Shown here piece by piece: positions 30,710-43,749 of a DNA stretch of 64,000 nt. Within the stretch, counting starts at the first letter, position 1. Each line of letters begins with the position of its first letter. Where the stretch lies: contig NC_061114.1 in assembly GCF_002878395.1 (NCBI RefSeq), forward strand, positions 140,375,950-140,439,949. The letters are read 5' to 3'. The position numbers and the translations under genes are program-made. This DNA comes from Capsicum annuum (taxonomy: Eukaryota > Streptophyta > Magnoliopsida > Solanales > Solanaceae). The notes beneath the pieces were generated by a model. The model saw only the letters and a list, made by a program, of their open reading frames with translations, had not been told where the DNA came from and ran no database searches.

Positions 30710-31440
30710 ATGAGTCCAATTGACTTTAGGAGTTTCTTAGGCTTTGTCAGATATTATAGACGGTTTGTGGAGAGTTTCTCAGCTATTGTTGCTTCATTAA
30801 CAAGATTGACTCAAAAAGAGGTAAATTTCTTATGGTCCAGTGCTTGTGAAGGTATTTTTGAGAATTTAAAGGATAAGTTAACTTCTATGCCAGTTTTGAC
30901 CCTACGCGAGGGTACTGATGGTTTTGTTATGTATTATGATGCATCTCATGTGGGGCTAGGTTGTGGTTTGATCCTTTACGGTAAGGTTGTGTCTTATTCT
31001 TCTATATATCTCAAAGTTCATGAGAGGAATTATCCGACTCATGACTTAGAGTTAGCAGATGTGGTCTTTGCTTTAAGGATCTGGTGTCATTATCAATATA
31101 GGGTGCTTGTAGATATTTATTCTTAACATAAGAGCTTGAAGTATGTGTTTACTCAGAAGAAGTTAAATCTAAGGCAGATATGATGGAGTAATTGCTCAAG
31201 GATTATGACATAAGTCTTTACTACCATCTAGGTAAAGCTAACATTATTGTTGATACCCTTAGCAGGTTGTCTGTGGGAAGATTATCTCATGTAGATAAGG
31301 AGAAGAGAGGAATGGAGATTGATATTCACCGGTTAACTAACTTGGGGGTTTGTCTCTTAGACTTCGAGGATGGAAGAGTGATTATGCAAGAAACGGTTAA
31401 ATTATATCTTGGTGTTGAGGTATAGAAGAAGAAGAAGGCC
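30710..31440 (+). pseudogene. Element C RNase H region
   Basis: 30710-31126 is open: end of RT (Phe-Leu-Gly-Phe-Val-Arg-Tyr-Tyr-Arg-Arg-Phe), then RNase H with Tyr-Tyr-Asp-Ala-Ser and His-Asp-Leu-Glu-Leu, both acidic residues kept. The second part, 31192-31425, in another frame, has Tyr-His-Leu-Gly-Lys-Ala-Asn-Ile and Leu-Ser-Arg-Leu. Confidence 0.85.
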
Positions 31441-32340
31441 TTGGATCCCACACTTATACATATTAAGGATAATGTGGGTTCGTAAAAGGTTTTGGTATTT
31501 GAGATTGGGGGATATGGTATTCTGAGGTACCAAGGAAGATTATTTTTTGCCGAATATTGATGAGACAGAAGAAGGGATGTTGACTAAGGCTCATGAGTCC
31601 AGATATACAGTTCATCCCTGTTTGACTAAGATGTACCATGATGTAAAGGGGAACTATTAGTAGACTAATATAAAGAAAGAAGTGGAAAATTTTATGGCTA
31701 TGTCTATGGTTTGTTAGCAAGTTAAGTTTGAAGATTTTAGGCCTGGTGGCATATTTGAAGAGATAGAGTTTCCCATGTAGAAGTGGGAGATGATCAACAT
31801 GGATATCATTATGGTTCTTCTGCTGACTCAGACCAACATGACTCGATTTGGGTCATTGTGGATAGAATGACTAAGTCCGCCCACTTTTTTCATGTGAGGA
31901 CTAACTACTCGGGAGAGGATTATGCCAAGTTGTTTATTCAGGAGATTGTTAAGTTGTAGGGAATTCTAGTGTCTATCATTTCAGACTGAGGTACGCAGTT
32001 TTCTTTAAAATTTTGGCGTTTATTTCAGAAGGATTTGTGGATTGATGTGAACCTTATCAATGATTTCCACCCTCAAATGGATGGACAAGTGAAACGGACT
32101 ATTTGGTCTTTATAGGATATGGTAAGGCCCTATGTGATTGACTTTGGAGGTAGTTGGGTTGATCTCTTGCCTCTTCTTGAGTTCGGTTATAATAATAGAT
32201 ACCATTAGAGCAATCAGATGGCTTCTTTTGAGGCTCTTTATAGTAAGAGGTGTAGATCTCCTATTGGATGGTTTGAGGCTGCTGAGACTTAGTATTTTGG
32301 TCCAGACTTGGTTTACCAAGCCATGGTGAAGGTGAAGTTT
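31441..32340 (+). pseudogene. Element C integrase, broken
   Basis: Core readable on one frame from about 31790 with several stops. First Asp (Asn-Met-Asp-Ile) and second Asp (Ser-Asp before a stop near 31985) are kept; the third acidic residue in the Asp-Gly-Gln-Val block near 32085 is Lys instead of Glu, so catalysis is lost. Confidence 0.82.
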
Positions 32341-32899
32341 ATTAGGGAAAGACTTAAAACTGCTCAGAGTCGCCAAAAGTCCTATGCAAATGTGAGGCAA
32401 AGAGAGATGGAGTTTAAAGTAGGTGATTGGGTGTTTTTGGAGGTCTCTTGTAAGAAATAAGTGATGAGGCTTTGCAAGAAGTGAAACCTCAATCCCCATT
32501 ATTATAGTCCGTATTAGATTTTGAGGGGATTTGGGAATCTTTCTTATGAGTTTGAGTTTCCCGTAAGTTTGGATTCTATTCATCATGTGTTACAAGTGTC
32601 AATGTTGAAGAAGTGTGTGGGTGTTCGTTCTTTGATTGTTCCTATGGATGATGATGGTATTTCATATTCTTTATCTAATGAGAAAGTCTGGTGAAGATTT
32701 TTGATATGAAGGTGAGGAAGATATGATCGTAAAATGTCCATTCTTGTTTCCTGCGTTGGATAAAAATATTTGAGGTATGTTTCCTTTTTGTTCTTATCTT
32801 TAGGTGAATTTTTTCTTGGTTTTTGGTTGCATTCTATTTTGTTTCATGCCAAGGGGTTTCCTAACTACTTATACAGGGACGAATGATCCTTGGGGGTCG
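32341..32899 (+). pseudogene. Element C integrase C-terminal region and 3' UTR
   Basis: Residual Gln-Ser-Arg-Gln-Lys-Ser-Tyr-Ala-Asn-Val-Arg, Met-Leu-Lys-Lys-Cys-Val-Gly and Ile-Val-Pro-Met words to about 32660, then noncoding sequence to the LTR. The purine tract is poor (CCTTGGGGGTCG at about 32888). Confidence 0.7.
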
Positions 32900-33869
32900 T
32901 GTAATATTATACCCAGGTTTTGGATTTGGAAAAATTCTTGAGTGTTGACGACTGCCCAAAATATGACTCAGGTGATGAGTTGTTATCATTTTTCATGAGT
33001 TATAGGGTGAGACTTGTTGTCTCACCATTGAAGGTGCCTAAGGTTTTTGTCCAGGACAGCAGTCCGGGTAATGAATCTTGACTAGTCACATGAGTTGTTG
33101 TTAGACCCGCAACGACTACGAGAAATTTTTCCTGCACATTTTCATTAAAGGTATTTTTTTCTTCTATTTCCTATAAACTTTACCCACTACCTTACAACAT
33201 CTAAGGGTCCCTTTTTACATAAATTTTCAAATAATAAACATCATTTTCTCTTCATAAACTTCCAAGATAGAGAAATTATATTTTTCAATAGATTAATCAT
33301 CCAAGCTCCAAACTCCAAATTTTTATTCAAATTCCTTTGGTGTTTAAGTCTGTCTCTCCTTCTTTCTTAATTTTATTTTTATACAAAGTCATATGTTCAA
33401 TCATTGTTCATGTGATTTAATTATGTGTTGGTAATAGTTTTAATTTGGACTTAAAGGGTGTTGTGTAGATCAACGTGAACGTAAAGGTCCCGGGGGAACC
33501 AGTACTGGATACAATTTTTGCTGACATGGGGGTCTTTATGCCCTGAGCATGGTTCACTCAATATATATATTTTACTGTAATGGTTGAAGCCCGAATGGCT
33601 TTGGCCATTCCTCGAATTTCCTCAGTTCATGCGACTATACATACTGGGCTCTTTCAACAAGGGGAGTTGAACCCATATAGCCTGTGCATTCCCTTAGGAC
33701 TGATATATCTGCATAGTCCAGGTTAATGTTTTTAAACTTGCATGTTCATGAACCTTTTTCCCACTACGGACATACGATATGTAGATATAAGTAAATATAT
33801 ATGAATGTGTGCATGTGGTTTGACTGTTTTAGAACATGGCATTATTTTATCACATTTCCTGAATCACTC
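32900..33869 (+). repeat. Element C 3' LTR, truncated
   Basis: Starts TGTAATATTATACCC and follows the 5' LTR up to about 33869, then stops matching. About 780 bp of LTR end are missing. CTATAAAC at about 33166 may be the TATA box, just after the repeat cluster around 32950-33120. Confidence 0.75.
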
Positions 33870-34009
33870 AGTAGACTGTACTTTTTTCCATTCACATAGT
33901 ATACATTCTCAAAAATTTGTTTAAAGGAGCTTCTAATTTTTTACATCAAGAATGTAACCCTATTTGTTATTTCCAAATAACATAGTTCCCCCTTCAAATG
34001 CCCTGAGGT
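33870..34009. other. Short unassigned spacer between elements C and D
   Basis: 140 bp matching neither the C LTR nor the D LTR; no feature seen. Confidence 0.5.
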
Positions 34010-36815
34010 CACGACCCAAAAATCCAAGGGTCGTGATAGCACTTATCAAGCCGAACCTTGACAAGTACGCCCATCAAATAAACTAATAAAAAGAGAAATT
34101 AACATTCAAAACCCAAAGCAAGGCTCCTATAACGAAGGTGAACCATAATTAATATAACGAAAATGGAAAGAAGCATAAACAGTAATGTCATAACTCCCAA
34201 AATCTGGTGTCACATTGTAAAAACTACTAATACAGATCAAGATAATAAAATACATAGGAATAACACAGTCTTCATATAGTAATAAAGACATAGTCTAATA
34301 ACAAAAGGTAGTAGTAGACTCTGAGCAGATGAAATCTAATGCTACCTCGTGAAGCTCCAAATATTGCCTGAATTAACCAACATGGGGCATACCCGAACTA
34401 GGATCTACACCGAAAGGGCATAGTAGGAGTGAGTATGGTCCACTTATACTCAATAGGTATCATAGTATGATAGAGCAAAGTAGATAATAAAGCATACAAA
34501 ATACGTCTTAATGGCATGTCACCTGTAATTAGAAAATATCCCACAATGGTAGCCCATATTACTTACACTAACAATTCTATAATACTCATATATATTACAA
34601 CTAACACCAGAATGGACCGCAAGTATACATTATACCACACACAATTTGAGCATAGAAGGAACATATACAATAACATCAAGTACCAAAAAAGGAAAATATA
34701 ACAAATCAATAGGAAAAAGTGAAGACAGAAACACAATCACATCACAAGCATAATAAAGTAAATAAAATGAAAATGATGACGATGATGCACGAGGTCGTTG
34801 CACAACCTCTGAGACTATTCCACGGACTTTATGAAGATGATGATGCAGGACGTCATCGTACAACCTCCGAGAATGCTATGCAGCCCCTAATACACCTACG
34901 AAGCTAAAGCTATAAGACGTAGGACCCACGGGGGGTTCTTCAACCCATATATAACCAGGATCCATTACTTATCTCCAGTACATCCCTCGAAAAAGGTCAT
35001 TAAAATTAGATGTTCCTAGTATTTCTAGAATCTCTTGTATTTACATTATTTCTAATGTTTCCAATAATTCTCATACTTCCAGTATTTCCAAAGCATATAC
35101 ATAACATAAGACACAAATAAAGTACAATATACAACAACAACTAGTACATAATGCATACAACAAACAAGTGAAATAATGTGTGTCATGCCATGAGAATGAT
35201 GATGAAATGCTCACAACAAATGGACCATGAGGATAACAAATAACTAATCGATATACCAACTTTTGAGCCCGGATATCTGCTCAATATTTCCACCTATCCA
35301 CAAAAACCAACATGATTCATATATGAATAGAGTATGAACACATACAATAAGAAATTTTTACCACAATATGTTTTTAATCAAACAAGATACGATTATCATC
35401 ATGCATATAGGCTATCAATATCGTATAGGACCCCACATAGTCACACATAGCATATAATACCCTAAAACTACAAAATACATTACATATCGGGCCCTACACG
35501 GGAACAACATAATAATATAGCCATTGTAATTGATTAGTTCCCATACACTTAACATGCTTTTGTATTAAAAATAACTGCCCAGCCAAGTCTAAAACAAGTC
35601 AAGCCATAACCTACCTCGAATGACAAAAATTAGAAAGTAGTCAATCCCAATGACTCACTTCTCATAAATAGTCTCAGAATTAACTAAAACATGAAAATAT
35701 ATGATCTGTATATCAAAAGAAAGCCAATGATACCCATACTTCATAATTTCAAGTTGCGGTCAAAATGGACCCTCGAAACAGGTTTATGAAAATGAAGGGA
35801 AAATCATAATTTTATTTCAAACACATGTTCCTTATATTTTATAGATTCTATAACTTAAAACCTATGCAATAATGAGTTAAAACCCAGGTCCAATTGAAGA
35901 AAAAATAATTTCATGCTTTACTGGCTAAAAGTTTCCGAAACCCATTTAAAATCAAGAATTGAAGTTGTTTTGAAGGTGAAATGTTGGAAAAACTGATAAT
36001 CATAGGATAGAAACTCACCCTAGTGAAAATGGGTAGAAATTAGTGTTCTAATTGGATAAATATAATTTTTAGGCCTTATGGGCAAAAATACCCAAATTCC
36101 ATACATGAATCAAAGTTTCAAACAAGAAATAGATGATAAAGATTGAAGGAATTAATTGAAATAGGTGTTATTGAGCTTACCTAAGCTTAAAAGTGGAGAA
36201 AGTTTCTCAATATTATGAAACATAAGCTCCAAGTCTAAAAATGGAGAAAATGGTGAAACATGGGTATAATTTATATAACCCAAGCATTGCGATTGCAGAC
36301 CAGGTGGCACGATCGAAGGACATGGCTGATGTGGCTATCGCGATTGCGGACAAGATGTCCTGATCACGGTACTTAGACTACACACTTATTCGCAATCAAG
36401 ACAGGTTCTTCATGATTGTGAGTGCACTAGCTAAGTGGTGCACTAGCTAGGGACTTAGTGAAATTCAAAGTCTCTGCAGGCCCCTCGAAATTCACAAAGT
36501 TGACCCTTGAAATAAAAAACTAAAACTTTCCAAACCGAGTGTTGAAATGTGATTTAAAATCCATAAAACCACAGAAACTATGTTACTACCCTAAAATCAA
36601 CGTTTTGGATCTGGTGTCATAGTCTATTTTGTCATCCGATGCACATATCAAAAGATATTGACTGAAGTCAACTATAAGGCTTTCAAAACCACTAAAGACT
36701 ACAATATCCCATTAAACACATCAAAATGCATTGGGAAATATGCCAATCATCCCCACACCCTGAAATATCACAAAACACATATTTCACATAATTCATCAAA
36801 ATTTGAGTCGTTACA
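34010..36815 (-). repeat. Element D 3' LTR (about 2.8 kb)
   Basis: Partner of 41993-46100. On the minus strand it starts TGTAACGACTC at 36815 and ends near GGGTCGTGAC at 34010. Minus-strand order: repeat cluster with GCGATTGCRGAC words (36287-36420), TATA-like TATATAAAT (about 36264-36272), then AGGTAAGC, a good splice-donor consensus, at about 36176-36183. Purine-pyrimidine triplets GATGATG occur near 34765-34850. Confidence 0.85.
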
Positions 36816-38250
36816 TCATCCACCACTAATCTCTAGATCTTTCTAGAACTAAAGGTAAAAGAGATTCCTAAATTAAAAAAATGTCGGGGATAAGAACTAT
36901 GCATATTAAACTCAACCTCCCAAGTATCCTCATCTACAGGTCGATGTTACTATAAGGACATAACCACATAAATAAATCTAGAGTGCAAATGTCTAACATC
37001 CTTAGCCAATATGGAGATAGGCTCCTCAACAAAAGACATTCCCTCATCTAACTGAACTGAATCCCAAAAAATTACATGAGACTCATCTGGAATGTAAAGG
37101 CGAAGCAAGGTAACATGAAGAATTGGATGAACAACTGATATGTCTCATGGAAAAGCTAACTCATAAGCCACATCACTAATAGACTGAAAAATCTTAAATG
37201 AAATAATATACCTGGGGCTAAGCGTGTCCCTTTTCGCAAACCTAAGCACACCCCTCATTTGCAAAACTCAAAGGAAAACATGATCACCATCATAAAATCT
37301 CAAGGCACGAAGTTTACGATCTGCACAACACTGCTACTTACTCTGAGTCACTCAAAGTCTATCTTAACTGATCCAAACTCTATCCCAGGACTAAAGAAAA
37401 AGGTCTGTACCACGGGTATAACCTCAGAAACCTCAAACCAACCAAGTAGAGAGCAACAATCCCTACCATACAAAGCTTCAATAGGATCCATATAGATACT
37501 GGAATGGTAGTATTATTATACACAAACTCCACTAAGGCTAAATGTTTCTCCTACTAACAACTAAATATATCTCACAAGTTAGGAGTATATCCTCCAAAAC
37601 TTGGATAGTCTGCTCTGACTGACCATCAGTCAAGGGGTAAAATACAGTGCTATGATCAACTCGAGTACCCAGCTATCCTAAAAGGTCTTCCAAAAGTAAG
37701 ATATGAGCACAGAACCTCGATCTAAAATGATGGACACTGGCACCCCATGAAGACCTATAATCTCATGATTGTAGATACGGGCTAGCCTCATAACCTTGAA
37801 AGAAATCTAGACTGAAATAAAATAAGAAGACTTAGCCAATCGATCCACAATGACCCAAACAATATAAGCAACATGCGAAGTACGAGTCAATCCAGTCACG
37901 AAATCCATAGTGATCCACTCCCATTTCCACTTGAGAATGGGGAACCTCTGAAGCAATCCACTAGGTCTCAAATGCTTGGCCTTCACTTACTGGAAACATA
38001 GGCATCGAGATATTAAGTCTTTTACATCCTTTATCATACCACCCCGCCAATAATGTTGAATCAAGTTATGATACATCTTAGTCACTCCTAAATAGATGGA
38101 ATACATGGAATAATGGGCCACCTAAAAAATCAGCATAATCCAATCACCAACTCTAAGCATACAAACTAGACTACCAACCTCAAAACCCCAACTAGATAAT
38201 GTAAAGCTTCATTATCCTAATCACTCAACACCTTATCCCAAATAAACCTC
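36816..38250 (-). pseudogene. Element D integrase and C-terminal region, broken
   Basis: On the minus strand: a zinc-domain stretch Lys-Met-Tyr-His-Asn-Leu near 38070, Trp-Lys-Trp-Glu-Trp-Ile-Thr-Met-Asp-Phe-Val near 37930 (first catalytic Asp kept), a damaged Asp-Arg-Gly block near 37710, and Asp-Gly-Gln-Ser-Glu near 37615 (third acidic residue kept). The C-terminal 400 bp are decayed. Confidence 0.78.
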
Positions 38251-39840
38251 AATCCAACATCATTAAATTGATAAGTTTGAATTTATTCCATCAAAGAAGA
38301 CCTAGCATTCATAAATGCTAAAACACACCTAGGTGTTTAATTATCATGCCTAACCATATGGTTTGCTGAAGATTGAACTTCTAAGTCCAAGGGCCTCTCT
38401 TGGGTCAAAAGATAAGCCAAGCTACCTATGTTAGTCAACTTCCTAGGTCAAAAGATGTGCCAAGCTTGTCCGAATGATGGAGAATAGTCTAGTAATAATC
38501 CATAAGGAACTCAAGCCAATGAAACTACCTCATATTAAGATTTCACTAGGTGAAGAAGAACTGAAGGCTATGATGCTTCGAGAAAATCTCACAACAAACT
38601 CCATACAAGTAGTGCCTCTCTACAACTTTAATGAAAAAACAATTGTGCACAACTCCAAATCATTGGTAGGGTAATTCTTCTCATGGGGATTCAACTAAAA
38701 AGAAGCATACACAATCACCTTACCCTTCTAAATCAACACAACAGCTAATCCAACACCTAAAAAATCACAAAAGACAATAAAATCCATGCCCTCTTTGGTC
38801 GAAGTCAAAATGGGAGTTAAAGTCAACAAGTATATACAATTTTAGAATCCCGCCTCATAAACATCAGACAACTGAAATAAAATCTTTTATTTAGTCAACT
38901 TTGCCAACAAAGATGCAATAGATGAAAAATCTCACCAATATAACGATAATAACCTACCAAGAAAGTAAAACTCTAAATCTGGGTAGGCAAAGTAGGCTTA
39001 GCCTAATCATGAACTTTTACAATCTTTGTTGGATCAACCATAATACCCTTCTTAGTCACAACATTACCCAAGAAAGAAATAGACTCCAACCAAGACTCAC
39101 ACTTAGAGAACTTGGCATGCAATATCTCATCTTTCAAACTCTAAAGCACAATCTGCAAATACTTCTCGTGATTGGCCTAACTCTAGGAACAAACAAAGAT
39201 ATCATCTATAATTACAATAACAAAAAAGCTGAGATATAGTTGACATACCTAGTTTGCTAATACCATAAATGTGGTTGGTGCATTAGTCAACCTAAAAGAC
39301 AAGACTAAGAACTCATAATAAGCATATCAAGTCCAAAATCTATCTTTGGAATATCCAAAACTCTAATCCTCAATTGGTGATACCGGAATCTCAAATAAAT
39401 CTTTGAAAATATTTCGGCACCCTGAGGTTGATAGAATAAACAATCAATATGAAGAAGAGGATAATTATTCTTAACTGTCACCTTGTTCAAATAAAGATAA
39501 TCAATACACATCTATGTATATCCATCTTTCTTTGTCACAAACAAGATAGGTGCACCCTAAGGTGATACACTAGGTTGGATAAATCCCTTGTCCAACAACT
39601 TCTACAACTGATCCTTTAATTCCTTTATCTCATCTGGGCCACCATATAAGGAGGAATAGAAATTGTCTTAGTGCCCATCCCAATATCAATAGAAAAGTCA
39701 ATAACATGATCTGAAGTCATAGCAAGCAAATTTGTAGGGAACATATCCAACAACTTATGAACAACACAAATAAAATCTAGTGAAGTAGGTGAGACAACAC
39801 TAGTATTATGAATATATGCCAAGTAAGACAACAATTCACT
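38251..39840 (-). pseudogene. Element D reverse transcriptase and RNase H, broken
   Basis: Open minus-strand pieces at 39625-39834 (linker before RT) and 39305-39511 (Met-Cys-Ile-Asp-Tyr, Leu-Asn-Lys-Val-Thr-Val, Tyr-His-Gln-Leu-Arg). The catalytic Ile-Ile-Asp-Asp-Ile box is readable near 39200. RNase H between about 38850 and 38250 is decayed. Confidence 0.82.
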
Positions 39841-39946
39841 CTCAACTAATCAATGAACCGGAAGATAAGATATAAACCTCTTGGGAACTAAATACAGCAC
39901 ACTCTTCTAAGTTATCCTCTACATAACTAGTGAAACTAGAGTCAGG

Positions 39947-40267
39947 TCATAGCATAACAATATAAGACATAATAGTAAGGAGACAATCAATCCTTAAAAA
40001 GATGACATTAAAATCAACCATATTTAAAATAAACAAATCTACTAAAGTTTCACACCCATGGAAAGTCACAATACAAGAACGATACACTCGATCCAGCTTT
40101 AAAGAATCTCCTACTAGGGTAGATACATAACTAGGCATAACAAGAGGCTCACTAATAAAATTAGAACTAAAAGAAAAATATGTAGACATATAGAAGAAAG
40201 TTGATCTCGGATCAAATAACACAGAATCTGTAGATCTGAAATAAATCGGGATGATACCTACGATCAC
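39947..40267 (-). pseudogene. Element D protease, inactive
   Basis: 106 open codons. Active site Asp-Pro-Gly-Ser-Thr changed to Asp-Pro-Arg-Ser-Thr; Val-Ser-Thr-Leu-Val-Gly-Asp-Ser, Asp-Arg-Val-Tyr-Arg-Ser-Cys and Val-Asp-Phe-Asn-Val-Ile blocks follow. The Asp-Trp-Leu box is Asp-Cys-Leu. Confidence 0.85.
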
Positions 40268-40281
40268 AACATGTAATGCCT

Positions 40282-41790
40282 CTACCTTTGGTCTGGAAGA
40301 AATATCATAGCACTATCCACGACCACCAACTTAGTAATCATCCATGTGACCACTACCATAGGCTCACTACCTCTATGTCCCAAACCACTAGTAGATCCTC
40401 TACTCCTAACAGTTGTAATAGGAGTCGCTCTAATCACCCAGTAGGAATAGTCCTTTGCCAAATGGTTAGTCTCATCACACATAAAGAAAGTCAAATTTTA
40501 AAACTTAATATGAGAAGTAGCACTAGGATTGAGAGACAACCCTAAATTGTTAAACCACAAGATTGACTACCTAAACCCTACGAGGCTATCTACATTGGCC
40601 TACCATGATACGTATAGTAATCTCTAAAATCTTTAACTTGAGATGTGCGACCATTTAACTCACCAAAATAGTGCACCTTCTTTGTACCTCCCTGAGATGC
40701 TCAAAGAATACCCTTAGTAATTTTGGCATGATACTCTAAAAAGATGCTCCAAATACAACCATCTAAGATGGACCAATTGAAGAGAAACATACAACCCTTT
40801 ATGAACTTGTAAATATTATCAAACTCGATGGCAATGCTGGCATAAGAATATCTAGATAAGGCAAGGAAATATGCCTCAAACTTTGCAATAGTTATGAAGC
40901 TTGGCTCCAAGTGATCAAACTCATCTCATATCTGATCCCTCACACTGTAAGGCATAAATCTCTATAAAAAGGCCTCATCAAACTGAACCCATGTCATCTT
41001 AGATGAATTAAGAGGTATAAAGTTAACAAGAAGCCTCCACTAATATCTAGCAATATCTCTCAATTGATAAGTAGTATAAGTAATCCCATGCGACTCAAGA
41101 GAACCTAAATTATACAAATTTTCTCAACAATCAACAAAGAGCTCATATGCTTCCTTACCCATAACACTACTAAATCTAGGAGGACCCTAATGACAAAACC
41201 TCTCTAATTTATTTTGATCCTCAAAAGACATCAATGTACTTATAACAAAAGGAGGCATGGTGAATTTGGAAGGCTTACATACCACCTAAATAGGTGACAA
41301 AAATGAAGGTTAAACTCCTGATCTCGCAATACCATACTCAGTGTTAGTACTAAAGGAGAAGTAACACTTGAGGTCTGATGTGTATCAAGGGTAAAAGTAT
41401 GTGCGACTAGAGTATCTGCACTCAAAATAGAGAAAACACAATAAGCAGACTCTAGAATTGATAGAGGTACAATACTCAAAGCTGATGGAACACCAAACAT
41501 ACTCAAAGGATCACCCTCTAAATGGATCAACAAATAAACCAACAACCCCTCCAAGACTAGGGCACAACAATTCAATATAACTTAATTAGGACTTATACCT
41601 CCAATAAGTACAACATGAAGTGCATGGTAAACTTCCCTCTCACTACTTCTAGATGGGGAAGATCCACATGCTGGTCTACTACCTCAAGTCATCCTACAAC
41701 TCCTAATTTACCCTCTAGACTAGGCTCTCTTCTCGAATGAAGTCTCAATATATCTAACCTTATGAGTCCTAATCACCATAATCTATGTAG
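40282..41790 (-). pseudogene. Element D gag with damaged zinc knuckle
   Basis: Gag core readable at 40701-40910 (Phe-Glu-Ala-x-Phe-x-Ala-Leu-Ser-Arg-Tyr) and upstream in pieces. The knuckle at about 40440-40500 has lost its first and last Cys (Phe and Tyr in their places) while the second Cys and His remain. Starts near 41790, 200 bp from the LTR. Confidence 0.75.
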
Positions 41791-41992
41791 AAAAATAGTG
41801 AATATAGCTTAGAATACAATATATAAAGGAAATCCATATGATAAGCAACAAAATAAGGGAGATTCATAATGACATCCTACAACCCTACAAAATAGATACG
41901 GATGTCTATGTACTAATCTGTGAGATTCAATTAGACATCCCATTCTTAAATCATTAAGACCAGTGAACATAGATACTCTAATAGCAATTTTC

Positions 41993-42133
41993 CATGGCTA
42001 AAAAATCCAAGTTTTATGATGGGACTTGTTGTATCAAGCCTTGACAAATAATCCTATCACACAAACTAATACATAAGAGAAACTAACATTCAAAACCCTA
42101 GGTAAGGATACTAGAATAAAAACAAACCATAAT
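41993..42133 (-). repeat. Element D 5' LTR, inner end
   Basis: Matches 34010-34155 (AAAATCCAAG, AAACTAACATTCAAAACCC words) until AACCATAATT. The adjacent primer site (about 41978-41992, plus-strand GATACTCTAATAGCAATT) is a decayed complement of the tRNA match. Confidence 0.75.
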
Positions 42134-42257
42134 TTCTATGTGTATCTTTGATGATAAGCAGATGAAAATAATGGTATAGATCATTGGATGTTCGAAGCAC
42201 TAGTACAGCTGGTATGCATTTGCATAGCTTTATCTGTTTGTATAATAAACTAACAAG
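42134..42257. other. Unidentified insert next to the copia LTR
   Basis: About 124 bp between the broken D LTR and the copia LTR, matching neither. GCATTTGCATAG and TTGTATAATAAAC occur in it. May be the far end of another element or part of the copia insertion. Confidence 0.4.
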
Positions 42258-42884
42258 TGTTGGATATACTAATTAGGACACCTAGTCCAATGACATTTCA
42301 GCTCTAATATACCCTCATTTATAAAAGAAACAAGATTCTTCTACATTAAATAGTTTTTGAAAAATCATAAAGAGAGAAAGAGAGGCAATAAAAACTCATT
42401 TTCAATATTTCTCAAGTATTATGCATGTTTTTATCTTTGTAGTAAGCTAAAAAGAGTGAGTGTTCTTGAGTCCTAAATTATAATCAAATTACTCAGACTA
42501 TAAGAGTAATGATCTTTTCTCTTTTCTTAAAGAGTGCTTAGGTAGAGTTGCCTAAGTTTGATATTGATTAGAGTTAAGCAGTTTAGAGTCATCTTGGAAG
42601 AGTTACCAAGTTGAGGTTGTAGTAGAGTTACTATTAGTAGGAGGAGACTAGAGTTAGGTAGAAATCGAGTCTGTAATCAAGAGGTTGATTATAGTGGATT
42701 TCTTGGATGCTTGTGAGAGTCGTGGATTTTTCTCCATTGAGCAAGGGGATTTCCACTTTAAATCTTATGTGTTGTTATTTACCTGCACAACCTTTGGTTT
42801 TCATGTATTTTAATATTTGGTTTCCTTTTATTGACTTTTAGGGACCTAGTCCCTCACTGTGTGGTGCGCTCAAGGGTTCCAATA
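42258..42884 (+). repeat. Copia LTR
   Basis: TGTTGGATATAC at the start and TTCCAATA at the end (inverted TGTTGGA / TTCCAATA, last C lost), 627 bp, two bases before TTGGTATCAGAG at 42886-42897, a methionine-tRNA primer site. Confidence 0.85.
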
Positions 42885-42941
42885 ATTGGTATCAGAGTTG
42901 GTTCACTCTAAAAGATTCACACCTAGAGTGTTTTAGTTATC

Positions 42942-43738
42942 ATGGCAACTTTACCAAACCTGGAAAAAGGGCAATATATCTTTAGACCACCTAGATTTAA
43001 TAGATAGTACTATGGGTGGTGGAAAATAAGGATGTTTGACTTCATTATAGTTGAGGATAATGAACTAATAGATACAATTCTTGTGGTCCTCATGTTTTAG
43101 TGGAAGAAGTCATAGAAGGACAAGTGACAAGAATTGTCATCAAAAGTACGAGGGAGTACAATGATGAAGACAAAAAAAGAACTGAGAAGAACAGTAAGGC
43201 AATGAAACTGCTAGTATATAGTATAGGTCCAGATGAATACATTAGGATTTTTGTATGTGAAAATGCTAAAGAAATCTGGGACTACATAAAAACTGCTCAT
43301 GAGGGAAATACAGGTGTGAAGGATTCTAATGTTGACGTTCTAAATACTTAATGTGGAATCTTCACCATGAAAGAAAAAGAGACAATACAAAAAATAACTA
43401 CAAAATTCACTTCTATCACAAACAGGCTTAACTTCTTAGGAGAAGTGATTCCAATGTATAAGCAAGTTAGGAAGATTTTGGATGTTCTTCCTAATTTATG
43501 GGAAAGAAAATTAGATGTCATAACTGAGGCAAGAAACCTAAAGAGCCTCACTATAGATAAACCTATTGGGAACCTAAAACCCATGAACTTAAGAAGCAAC
43601 AAGGAGAAAAAAAAGGAAGTCAAAAAGGAAAAAATCTTTGGCTCTAAAATCATTAAGGTCGGGTTCAAATGAAAAAGAAATTGATATTGCCTACTAGTCA
43701 AAAAGAATTGTTACAGCTATAACAAAAAGTGGCAAGTT
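42942..43738 (+). pseudogene. Copia gag (UBN2-type), truncated
   Basis: Starts at the ATG at 42942. Recognisable: Pro-Pro-x-Phe-x-Arg with a Tyr-Tyr-x-Trp-Trp segment, Ala-Met-Lys-Leu-Leu (43200), Ala-Lys-Glu-Ile-Trp-Asp (43270), Phe-Thr-Ser-Ile-Thr-Asn-Arg-Leu (43405) and Val-Arg-Lys-Ile-Leu-Asp-Val-Leu-Pro (43465). Two frameshifts and stops near 42990 and 43350. Ends before the zinc knuckle. Confidence 0.88.
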
Positions 43739-43749
43739 TCAAAGAAGTG

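Larger units (their letters stand above)
42258..43749 (+). mobile_element. Truncated Ty1/copia element in the D 5' LTR
   Basis: LTR, primer site and gag of a Ty1/copia element; everything after gag is missing and the D LTR resumes at about 43750. The D LTR has lost about 375 bp at the insertion, so it is not a simple insertion. Opposite orientation to D. Confidence 0.85.
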
